The position numbers were made by a program, and so were the translations under genes. From positions 236,752 through 300,751 of the forward strand of contig NMRA01000090.1 in the NCBI GenBank assembly GCA_002633005.1: DNA of 64,000 nucleotides, given 5' to 3'. The notes under the pieces were generated by a model. That model searched no databases, was not told the origin of the DNA, and was given only the letters and a program-made list of their open reading frames with translations. Positions within the stretch are counted from its first letter, which is position 1. Each line of letters begins with the position of its first letter. Below, piece after piece: positions 10,801 to 22,800 of this stretch. The stretch is from Phoronis australis. Taxonomy: Eukaryota > Phoronida > Phoronidae.

Positions 10801-13800
10801 ATTCACATCTTACCAGCAGCTTCTGTTTTTTTATTCGTCACTCAGATTCCATTTTCTTTAAAAAATGAAGTAATTTTCTTCATTGCACAGTGAAGCAGAC
10901 GACGGAAACGGAGTCATAGTGCGCAGCGCCACTGCCAGTCACCTGGGATATCGCGGGAGAGTCTATACTTTAGCCATAGTTCCAGTACGATTGAGCCGTG
11001 TTCCGAATTTGACACTTGAAACAACTAACACTGCACACATTTCAATCTTGTTTCCGCCGTATAATGTTAATTACCGGGGTTAATTAATGAACTCAACATT
11101 TCCCTACGCTCTTGCTGTTTAATTTTTTGCAGCAACCAGGGAGGGGGCTGGTCCCCTGCCCCCCCCNNNNNNNNNNNNNNNNNNNNNNNNNNNNNNNNNN
11201 NNNNNNNNNNNNNNNNNNNNNNNNNNNNNNNNNNNNNNNNNNNNNNNNNNNNNNNNNNNNNNNNNNNNNNNNNNNNNNNNNNNNNNNNNNNNNNNNNNNN
11301 NNNNNNNNNNNNNNNNNNNNNNNNNNNNNNNNNNNNNNNNNNNNNNNNNNNNNNNNNNNNNNNNNNNNNNNNNNNNNNNNNNNNNNNNNNNNNNGAGTGA
11401 AGCACTGCAATAATGCCCAAGACTACTGTGTATGTCCAACTGAAACCAAATGATCACAACCATCAGAATTGTCTAACTGAAATACTTGTATAAGCTTGGT
11501 GTTCCATAGCAATTGAAAACATTGCTGCCATAGCTATAATTATTTAGCATCTACCTCCAATGGGGCCTTATGACCTTGCTACTACATTTTGCAGTTATTC
11601 AAAGTTTTTTTTGTTCTTTTTGTTTTGCATTCATTCACATGCACCTAAGCTTCACATAAGAATCGAGACAACCATTCACAGCATTAGTCATCCTCCATTG
11701 TAACTAGTGTGAAAAATCGTCTGATGTTGCTGCTCATTTTCCCATGGTGTATGGTATACAGTGGCGGATCTAGGATATCACAAGGGGGGTGGCTCAACAT
11801 TTTGTCTGTAAACATTTGCACAAAGCACAATTGTAGATGCGCATAGCACCCAATGGGGGGAGGTCGCCCAGGAAATTTTTCTGTTTTTTCCTCTAAAAAT
11901 CAAGCATTTTCCTTGAATCCTGAAGTATTATCCAAGAAAAAAAGGCAAAAAAAAAACAAAAAAGAAACGGAGAAAGTGTCAAACAGGAAAAAGTGCAAGT
12001 GAGTCGCACAGACTCGAACTCATAACCTGACGGATAGCGCGCGCGTGCTTTACCACTGCACCATCACGATTTCACACCTAATTATATTTTAAGAGACCTA
12101 CTTGTTTATGGTTCACAGCGTTTGCACGCGAAACCTTATTCTTTTTGTAATATTTATTATTTTGTGCAATCAGTTCGTAACAAATTTGTTGTATTTAAAA
12201 AAGTCTTCAATTGCCCAAGAGACCAAATCCGTTATTTTGTGTTGGCATTAATGAAGCGATTGCTTTGGAAATCGTCTTAAGGTTTGACAAAGAGAGAATT
12301 ATGAGTTTCTGAGTGATTCGCTAAGGCTTCGATTAAAATTCACATCTTAACCAGCAGCTTCTGTTTTTTATTCGTCACTCAGATTCCATTTTCTTTAAAA
12401 AATGAAGTAATTTTCTTCATTGCACAGTGAAGCAGACGACGGAAACGGAGTCATAGTGCGCAGCGCCACTGCCAGTGGCCTGGGATATCGTGGGAGAGCC
12501 TAATACTTTAGCCACAGTTCCATTATGATTGAGCCGTGTTCCGAATTTGACACTTGAAACAACTAACACTGCACACATTTCAATCTTGTTTCCACCGTAT
12601 AATGTTAATTACTGGGGTTAATTAATGAACTCAACATTTCCCTACGCTCTTGCTGTTTTATTTTTTGCAGCAACTAGGAGAGGCTCCCCCCCTAAATCCG
12701 CCTATGGTATAATAAAGGGCAGTGAAGTGTTGGGTTTGTGGTGGATGTGACAACTCAGTAATTGACTACACTGCAGCTCTTTTCACTTTCCCATGAGACA
12801 CCAGAGAACTGGAGATTTGGCGCAAGTTTGGGCAAAAAACTTGCTTGTTGGTGGACATGACATAATGGCACTGGATACATTCTTGAAACTCTGGAGTCAA
12901 AGTCAGATAGGCTTACACTATAGCCCCCCACCTGAAAAATCCGTATCTTGGAAAAATATATTTTTGCCTAACTTTTGAGTAATCGAGCAACATTGCCAAG
13001 TTCCGCTGCTGGTGTGGCCACCCACACAGGGTTGTTTACACCTATCGACATCACTTTTCGGCTTAGGAAGGCCCAAAAAGTGATGGGATATTCTTCTTGA
13101 GCTGCATGATGGCTGTCGGAGTTACACACGCTATAGCAACACCATTCCATAATTCTTAATAGACAATTTTTGAGCTAAAGACCAAAATAAGCTTTACCCG
13201 ACAACGTGTTGTTTGCCGAGTGAAATGGCGGCATGGAAACGCAGACGGAGGTGTGTCAAAGATGCTGCGTTCTGATTGGTCAGTTAAGCCATCAGTCAAA
13301 ATCCTGGCGATAGGTCAATTACTACCGTTTCTGTGTTGCTTTTGGTTTGCATATATGTCTATCTCGTAAACCCCTTAGCAAGTGACTTCTGTTAATTTGG
13401 CAACAGATGGAGAGATCTGACTATGGCTGTGCCTGCTAATGGCAGTTTGTTTTTATATACATTTACATTCTGTATCTTTGAGTTCCTTGACAAGCAGTTT
13501 TCTTTTAGGAAAACAATGACGCCTTTCCATATTCGGTTGAATTTGTTGTATTCTACGCCATCTAGTGACCATTTTCATGTTAATAATCAACGACTCTAGA
13601 CGCAGTGGACACCTTTCACCACTTCATCTTGCTCGTGTCGTACACACCACCTGACTATTTACTACTACACAGTTCCAAATGCATGTAGTGGTGAAAACTT
13701 GAGATGTTATGTTGTACATTATTTTCAGTTTAAATGCTGAATTTTTCTTGAGCCTGATTATAGCTGTTTACTTCACATTTCAGAGTATGAAGCAGATGAA

Positions 13801-16800
13801 ATCATAACATATGAAGAAGTAGAACTCTATCACCCCAAACCTGGCTGTCCGAGACTTGTAGTTCTTGTTGGTATGTTAATTATAGTAACCTGAGATCCGA
13901 CATAAGGTCTTGTTGATTTGTTATTATCATGCACTGTTGAAAATTGGATTAGCTGTGTTACCTACATCGTCGAGTTAATTGCATTCAAGTGGACAAAGTA
14001 AACGTTTGTCATAGAATATATTTTTCATTGTTTGTGACGATGTTGAGAAGATAAAAATCACCCTCTAAGAACATCTGTTGTGGAGGATTCGGATGTTTCA
14101 ACTCTCATCTGAAGGCCATCTTCACTGGAATGGATTCCGCACGCCTGAGTGGCCCAGATCTAGAATTAGGTCATAAGTATGAGTGGCAGTAGTTCTTAGT
14201 CCCTGTTGTTGCTGGGCTGTGGTCTTGATATANAGACATTATTCTTTGTTGCATTATAGTAACTGGTCTTGGCTAATTATCATTTTATGGCCTGGTCATC
14301 CATTCAGCCAAAAGTAGTTCCAGAGGTGGCTTATCAGCCAATTATTCACGCATGCTGACTCACAATAGAAGCCTGATAAGAGTGAAGGTGGATAAATGCG
14401 GTGTTCCTACAGTTTCTTGTTTTAGTGGATGTGTTCACGACATGTCTAGACGCAGTGGACACCTTTCACCACTTCAACTTGCTCGTGTCGTACACACCAC
14501 CTGACTATTTACTACTACACAGTTCCAAATGCATGTAGTGGTGAATACTTGAGATGTTATGTTGTACATTATTTTCAGTTTGAATGCTGAATTTTTTTTG
14601 AGCCTGATGACTATAGCTGTTTACTTCACATTTCAGAGTATGAAGCAGATGAAATCATAACATATGAAGAAGTAGAACTCTATCACCCCAAACCTGGCTG
14701 TCCGAGACTTGTAGTTCTTGTTGGTATGTTAATTATAGTAATCTGAGATCCGACATAAGGTCTTGTTGATTTGTTATTATCATGCACTGTTGAAAATTGG
14801 ATTAGCTGTGTTACCTACATCATCGAGTTAATTGCATTCAAGTGGACAAAGTAAACGTTTGTCATAGAATATATTTTTCATTGTTTGTGATGATGTTGAG
14901 TAGATAAAAATCACCCTCTAAGAACATCTGTTATGGAGGATTCGGATGTTTCAACTCTCATGTGAAGGCCATCTTCACTGGAATGGATTCCGCATGCCTG
15001 AGTGGCCCAGATCTAGAATTAGGTCATAAGTATGAGTGGCAGTAGTTCTTAGTCCCTGTTGTTGCTGGGCTGTGGTCTTGATATAGACGGACTCTGACTT
15101 TCCTAGAATGCTCTTCTCTGGTAGGTCTAATTGACATGTTGTTCAGAAGGTTGCCTTTTTCATGACCTGTTTCTCTATGGAAGAGCCGTTGCCTTCTCAG
15201 AGAAAAGTTTGTGTAAAAGTGCCTTATCCAGTTTAATACCTTTTTCAAATTTTATTCTGTACAAAGGGTTGATTCTGACACCTTCTCATACTATTTTAGA
15301 CTTAATGGGTTAAAACTTCAGCTGTTCCAATAATTGCTACTAAATGGTGTTTCTGAAACAAAATCCTATGAAATGGTCTGGAAACTCCTTAGAAATGGGT
15401 CTTTTTTCAACTCTTCTTGTTTAGGTATGTGTTCTGCACCCGGTATCAAAAATATTGCTGATTGGTACCCCAGGTCTTGGGGTGTGAGATTGCTGGTTCT
15501 TGTCGATATTTGTATGTTAAAAGTTGCTATAAACCAATCTTCCATCACAGAAATCAACACTTGATCCAGACCACTCACCATTATGAAAATGTTCCTTAAT
15601 CAAAGTTGATAGACTTGAAAAATCTGACTGTGAATTGTTACTTGAGAACATCTTCTACAAGTTGGCTTGTAATACGGCATATAATTTTATGAGCCAAGGA
15701 ATAACAAAACGTAATTTCTTTATAAGCCCTGAAATCACTTTTCATCGGAGGAAGGAACGAGTTAATGCCAATTTTGTAGCAATAAGTGGTCTAAATCAAA
15801 AGTTCACTCCTTAGACAGAGTGTGCGGTTTACAGCCGCTTTAAACATGGACCCGTCATCTGTGATTTGTGTTGTATTTGGTTTGTTCATAACAGTAATCT
15901 GTGGTCTGAGACCATTACTTATAATTGGTATGTTAATGATATTATTATAACAACTCATAGATAGCACCCTCAGACATCTGAACCATACCTTTGTGCACAA
16001 TCCTTCATAAGGCAATGCTGGATTCAGTCGATTGCAATGGGAAGCCTTGGCAGAGCTTTAGTAACATTGTTTTTGTGTGATGACTACATACTATTAGGTG
16101 ACCAGAGGAGGGAGCCATGTCTTATTTAATGTCACAATCTATCCTGGTTTAATCAAGCTTGTGTTTGAGAAGTGAACCACCCACAGAATCTGCTAATAGC
16201 AGCACTGTACTCAGTGCATAAATGATGTCCCTGGCTTCGGTGAACTTAAGGAGTTTTTCAATCTAAAGAGTCATTACTGTGTATTTATGTTTAATTTTTA
16301 GTTTTGTGTCAGGTTTAAAGCCCATACAATTGGAGACCAATTTAATAGTGCAGTGGTTCAGCGTCGTATTGGAAAGTATGCATTTTCAACATCAAAAATC
16401 CCCAAATCGGGAGATCTTTGAGTCATAAATGTTTTAAAACCTTTGTTGTGTCAGTACCTCCAGTCCTGTTCTGCTTGTAGGTCCCCCTGGTGTTGGGCGA
16501 AATGAACTGAAAAAGAGACTCATTGCTAGTCAGAGTGAACACTACAGAGCAACCATACCTCGTAAGTGACTGTGTGTCAGCTAACTAATTCTTCATCTTG
16601 TGATCAACTCCTCAGTTGTGACTTATAATAATAATTTATCATAAACATAGGGTTAAAATCCATGCTCCAGTAAGCACACACCACTACTTTTCAACATTTT
16701 TGGCTATTAAGTGTCCTCTCTGCTCAGCTAATTGCCCACCTTTAATTTTGAAAATTTTCAAGTAAGTACTCAATGCTGAGGCTAGCACCCAGCAGTGATT

Positions 16801-19800
16801 TACATCATCACATTCAAGGTACCTAAACTATACGGTTAACGGACTCATAAACACGGTCACGGACGCATGAACATGACTCACGTACCTGCAAGCACCGTTC
16901 ACTGACTCACAAACACGGGATCGGACTCACAAGACATGATCCATTCACCCAAATACATGGGACACGGACTCACATTCATGAAAAAATACAGTTAACGGAC
17001 CACCAAACACGGTTCACTCCTATAAAGCATGCCATAAGCACGTGTCATGGACTCATCAGCTTCCTGGGTCAGCCTCGTCCCCAAGCCTCGAGATGGCGTT
17101 GATCGGTTTAGCGATCAGCGCTCTCTTGAGGCTTGCAGACGAGGTTGCTTCCCAGGCAAATAGTGCGAAATTGCGGTTATTACTACACAGAAAGGGAATT
17201 GATCAACCTTCATGTATTTGGCAATATCTTCACCTAAAAAAACTTGCTTTTAGTACAAAAGTACAATTTGAGCTAACTTTTACATAAGGCAAATATTTCA
17301 AGTCATGCTAAAATCCCTTTAATGTTTTTTTAATGCGCATCAACTTAATTGTAAACATAATCCCTTTTTGATGTTTTTTTAATGCGCATCAACTTAATTG
17401 TAAACAAGCATAAACGTCACCATGGCGAGCATCCATGTCAAAGAGACGTTACCAGAGACCTTTACGCAAGAATTCTATTCCATTTTTGGGGCAGATCCGA
17501 AAGGTGGAATAGGTGAAAGAGAGGGTCTTTTCAAGGAGTTAGAACGGTCCATGGCATTTTGAGAAGAAAGCAGAAAATAACAGAAGTCGATAGTCACACT
17601 GTCAAAATTTAGAATTGATGTTACTGACAGGTTTGGTAAGCCAATAAATTGTAGAACAAAGAAGCAGTTTAAATAATGTTTATTGTTTCTAAATAACAAC
17701 AATTGCATTACAGTACAGACAAAAATAATATCAAAAATATATTTAATTTCGCACCCATTACACAGCTGTCGAAGTTGACACCTACATTTTGTCCGTAAAC
17801 CGTGACGTGTTTGGCGGTCTGTTAACCGCGTTTCTTTGTGAATGTGAGTTAATTTGTGACCTGTATATTTGGGTCAATGGATCGTGTTTCGTGAGTCTGA
17901 CTCGTTTTCCTCAAATAAGTTATTTTCCAAAACCTTGAGTTTTTCTGAGGGGTCATTAAGGAAAATTTTTAATTTTAAATTCTTACAGCACTGTTAAAGC
18001 CATTGCTGAGTTTCATACTTTAGAATGGAACTCTTTATATTGTTTTTATGGAGTTCATTGATTGCTTTAATGGACAGTTTCATCACTGCCAACTTCATTT
18101 ATCATATTCCAGTTTGAAGTTTACTTTTAAGACTTGACTTCATTAGCACCGTATCGGACATTTTTGATTGTATGTTCACTAAATTGCCATTGTAAGATAG
18201 ACACTAGGTTTTTTTTTTGTGAGAGTGTGACATTTATTTTCACATGCATGTCTATGGGTCGGAGATTTAGTATAGAAACACATTTGCGTAGCAGATGGAC
18301 AGCTAGCATTTTTGTAATGGCTCATATGTTATTGTATGCTCCAGATACATCACGACCTAAGAAGTTGTTTGAGATTGAAGGTAAAGAGTATCACTTTGTC
18401 TCAAGACAGGACATGGAGACTGGAATCCAACAAAAAAGGTACATAACTGTTGGCAATTCTAAACTATTCAATCACAGGCCTTTTCATACTGACTTAACTC
18501 CAGTCCAAGCGGAGCGTCGACGTTAACTGCGAAGTTAACTAATTTAAAGGAACATCAAAGTAAATGGCAGGTGACGCTGTTGTCATCGAAGTAATCCCAA
18601 GGTAGTGCTGCACGCTGAGATTTCTTTAATGTGGCAATTTAGAAACATTTACATGACTGTGCTAATTGACATAAAACTTATTTTTGATTCGATTGGTGAT
18701 TATTCGAGCAAAATATTAGCAACTGTTAGTGACTATTCTACCCTTAAGTTGTTGACGATAACAGTGGCACCTGGGGATAACTTTGACGGGACCAAAGTTG
18801 ACCATTCATACTGCACCACAGCGTCGACGGTGCGCTTTTAAATCCACCTGTTAACTGCGATGTTAATTGGAGCTGTTAACTTCGGTCCAGGACCGATGTT
18901 AAGCGTTCGTACTGACCACAACTCCTCAAACCGTCGATGTGTCGACGTTAGTATGAAACGCCCTTTGGAGACATGAGGAAAACATGCCATAAGAACCAGA
19001 AAATGAACCAGAGCAGCTTTATGCACCCTTATCAGAGCTGATACTCTCTTTGTGAATTAACCACTTGAATAATTAACCAATTAGAGGTGAAGTCTCACTG
19101 TTTTCAAGGAATGGCCGTGGTGACTTCCAAAGTCATAAGATAATGTAAGCTGGTTTACACTAGTTGGTTAATGTTAGTTTGTGCAGGTTTTATAAGGCCG
19201 TCCTAGATTACACAGCTCCCTGCATTGCACAGCTCCACAGATTACACAGCTCCACAGATTACACAGCTCCACAGATTACACAGCTCCATAGATTACACAG
19301 CTCCATGCATTACACANCAGATTACACAGCTCCACAGATTACACAGCTCCACAGATTACACAGCTCCACAGATTACACAGCTCCACAGATTACACGGCTC
19401 CACAGGTTGCACAGCTCCACAGATTGCACAGCTCCATAGATTACATGGCGACGCTTGAATCTGGCAGCATTTGCCCACAGTGCTTTTGTAGCCTCGCGTT
19501 TTTTGTGCCATTGTTTTCCCACCTGTTCTTTGTTGCTGTATTCTTCACATTTGAAAAGAATCCTAACTTGACACCTTCACCAGCGGAGATTGGGCAACTT
19601 GACTGGTTTGTTTGTCTTACTGTCCATGTATGTTTTTATTGAGGGCCCCCATGGAAAGCAATGAGAACTGATGGGGCTAGCTAGCCTCATTGTAAATATT
19701 ACAATAATGTGTGGTTTGAAATTGACACTGATGCAGTCTATATAGTGGGTCACATACATTCTACGAAATAACAAATTCATTTTTCAAGAACACATCATTA

Positions 19801-22800
19801 ATTGATATTTAAAGGCAAATTCTAAATTGGTTTTATACTTCAACAGGAGAAGTAACACTACTCGTGTGTAGAACTTCCTGTAATATTGGGTGTATTCCTG
19901 TTAAGGTACTAAACTTAAAAATCACCATATTATGGAAATCAGCATAAATTGAAGTATTTCGAGGATTTTCATTTTATGGAAAACTTGATTTATAAATTCT
20001 TTAACAGCATTTCACAGGAACTTTTTGTTGTGAAATTTGAACCGAACCGCACATCTATATGTCACGAATTATATTTTTGGAAAGGATGTTTTCCTATGGC
20101 TGTAGTGCCAAAATTTGGACTGCAATTAAATGGAGGTAGTTTACCCCTTAGAGTTATCTACCTTTGGCAGTTTAGTCCTAGAAAAGTCACGGATATTTTT
20201 CTAGCATGTAATTTTTCCCATTTCAAGTTGTATACTTAGCTATTTGAATACACGTGTTGCTTAGAGAATGCTGATTCAACTTTCACGTCGGCTGCTAGTC
20301 TTGTGACTAATTCTTTGAACTCGTGAAGGGTGTACCTACAAACTCCTTGAACGTCTGGTGATACCTCTTTGATTTGCATTCGTTGTCAGGTAAACAAATC
20401 ATCTTGCATCTCCATTCTGCACGGTATTTGGACACAATTTGATACCTTGGATTGGCGGCTATTTCCAACGACTTTATTAACTGCTAAGTTTATCTTCACA
20501 ATCTATTGGTAACAAAATGCTGTGTATGAAATTTGAGGAATACAATGAATGCCAAAATTGCTCATGTCCCAATCAAGAAAATTAAATTTCTGCTGTATTA
20601 TCTGTCCCAAGTTGGACAATTTTTGATGAGTATCACTGATCGGCTAGTCTGTATGCAGCCATTTCGTTATCATTTTGACAGCCGTAGCAAGGAGATAAAG
20701 TTCAGGCAAACCAATGTTGACATAGTCCAGCTCTCGGTGTGTCTACGTCCATCTGAGAAGCTCACGTAATCCAGCAATTATGTTGTAAACCACGAGCATG
20801 GCTCTAACCAATACATAGAATATGCTATTAAATCGTATTTTGCATTAAAGACTGCCATTATGGATGTGGAAACATGTACAGCAAACAAGGTGATGAATAA
20901 TGATGAGAACAACGTACTAATATAAATTTGTATAGCGTATCCATTCATTGTCTGCTAGTTACAAACTAAACATGAGTTCACTCTGACAGGCTTATCTTCA
21001 AATAAGTGCAAGTTCAGTTTCAACATGATCATCGTCTAAACAGTGTAAGTCGCGTGCCGGGCTCAGAATCAATGTCGTTATTCCCAATTTCACGGAAAAT
21101 GATCTGCTGTGTGCATGGTTATCAAGCTATATATTCCAGTTGGATTGGATGGGTTGGGCCAAACAGGATGCTACTGAAGACCCGACAAAAAAAATTATAG
21201 AATTTCCCTGGTCTTGAAAGCGAATACAGTAATTGTTACAAATTCTACAGACAGCATAACTCACTGGGCCATTTTTTGTAAAAACTTTTCTATCCACAGT
21301 CTTTAAGAATCCAATGTAAACATTATGTGAATAATCCACATTTTTAAAGATATGCGAGATATTTTTATCACTGGTTCTTCAGCAATGCTCTGAGTGGCTT
21401 TCACCAGGGTCAAGGAGTGCGCAATGCCATAGTTGTGATGACCGCATTGTCTGCAGTGTCCAATACCCAATTCAGCATAAATAATGAATTGGAGTAAACA
21501 TCTCTGAATGTTCTCGCTGGCAAATTGTCAATATCCATAAACCAATAATTTTAATTAAAAGTAAATGTTACGGTGGTATTTAGGTGTATGGTTCTTTATT
21601 TTTAGAAATTGATAAACTTATTAGCTGAAAATCACAAACATTGGTTACGGATTGAAGAGAAACCTCCGTGTGTATTGTACACTCGGAGGATTTGCAAGCG
21701 CTGATCATAATTAACAATACCACATGGTTTATTCTTTCAGTATATTATTAAACTACATCACAACAAATAAAAACAACACACCGTGTCTAAATTAAATGTC
21801 AAAGGTTTTAAAACAGCACTCATGGCCCAGTGATGTCGAACTACTTTATTTGAGCAGTAACACGCTAACCCAAAAACTGATAGTCACGAGACTGTGCAAA
21901 TGACGGTAACCAGCTGAGGAAACACGTGTTGCAAAGACCTCAGACCACTTATGTTCTGAGAAGTGGGTGAGAGCTCACTTCTAAGCTTCACTGATGATCA
22001 AAATCTGCCACTGTTTTGGCACTTCAAGCTTAAAAATAAAATCAAGAGATGGCTACTGGCGAGAAACAAAACAAAGTAGACTGGGGTATTAAAAACAACA
22101 TGTCAAAAACCAGTAAGAAACTAATTTAAAACCAACGGTAGTTTGGCTAGTGGGCCTTTGTCAGGATGAACACTAGTTACCTTTTTTAGCTATTTTATAA
22201 TATTTAAAATATACCATATCAAAATGAGATGTTAGTCTGTATCTCTATGCAAATGGCAGATAAAACCAACTTTGGTGTAATAACCACCACCACTGTTCAA
22301 AAAACAGCCTTTCACATTTCTGATTTAGTTCAGCGGACTAACATTCTTTCTTGACCACAAGCATTTTAGACCCAATGCGAAAGGTGATTTAGACCAGTCT
22401 AAATTTGGTAGGGTACTAAAGGTAGTAGTTCGAAAAGACCATACTAGCCAGCGTACCAAAGTTGGTCTAATACATAAGCGCAACGGAAAAGGTTTGGTCC
22501 GGACTATTTTGTTCGACCCTCCTAACTTATCTCCCCACTTCACGCTAGTGCTGAATTCTTCCCGCCATTTCGTACACTCTCGACATTGTTGCTGTTTCTG
22601 TCTACTAACTCTTCACTGTACACTTTTAAAGTTAAACATGTCTCAAATAAGAATAGATGAATCTCATTGTGCTGGGTTGCATGAAACTTCACAAAACTTA
22701 TTCATTGGATATGTGCGTTGTTCAACATCCATGTGATGTGTTAAAGTGCGATGTCATCATTGCTATTAAGCATCTTTTATGCCCTAGACTCAGGAATTAA

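Larger units (their letters stand above)
9857..11166 (+). repeat. Large near-identical duplication, left copy
   Basis: It matches 11395-12703 base for base, with scattered substitutions and small indels, from GAGTGAAGCACTGC to the run of C that abuts the gap. The right copy begins immediately after the gap. Either this is a real tandem duplication or two haplotypes placed in series by the assembler. Confidence 0.93.
11395..12703 (+). repeat. Large near-identical duplication, right copy
   Basis: This is the second copy of 9857-11166. It differs by point changes (such as T for G in the flank of the G run), a small indel in the A-rich tract near 11945 and loss of a short TTTATA segment near 12150. 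The right boundary coincides with the end of the hAT-like element. Confidence 0.93.

Noticed and set aside
11067-11463. Open frames crossing the N gap
   Set aside because: They are open only because unknown bases contain no stop; the gap has no information.
10461-12072. Functional tRNA genes
   Set aside because: A- and B-box-like motifs exist, but the segments are inside a transposon, are duplicated with it and do not form a convincing acceptor stem.
15334-15564. 76-codon frame over the third exon-like copy as an independent gene
   Set aside because: Only the segment resembling the GUK entry exon has any similarity; the flanks are intron-like.
19164-19458. Repetitive frame over the 17-bp array
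   Set aside because: Pure minisatellite translation, with an N inside and no gene context.
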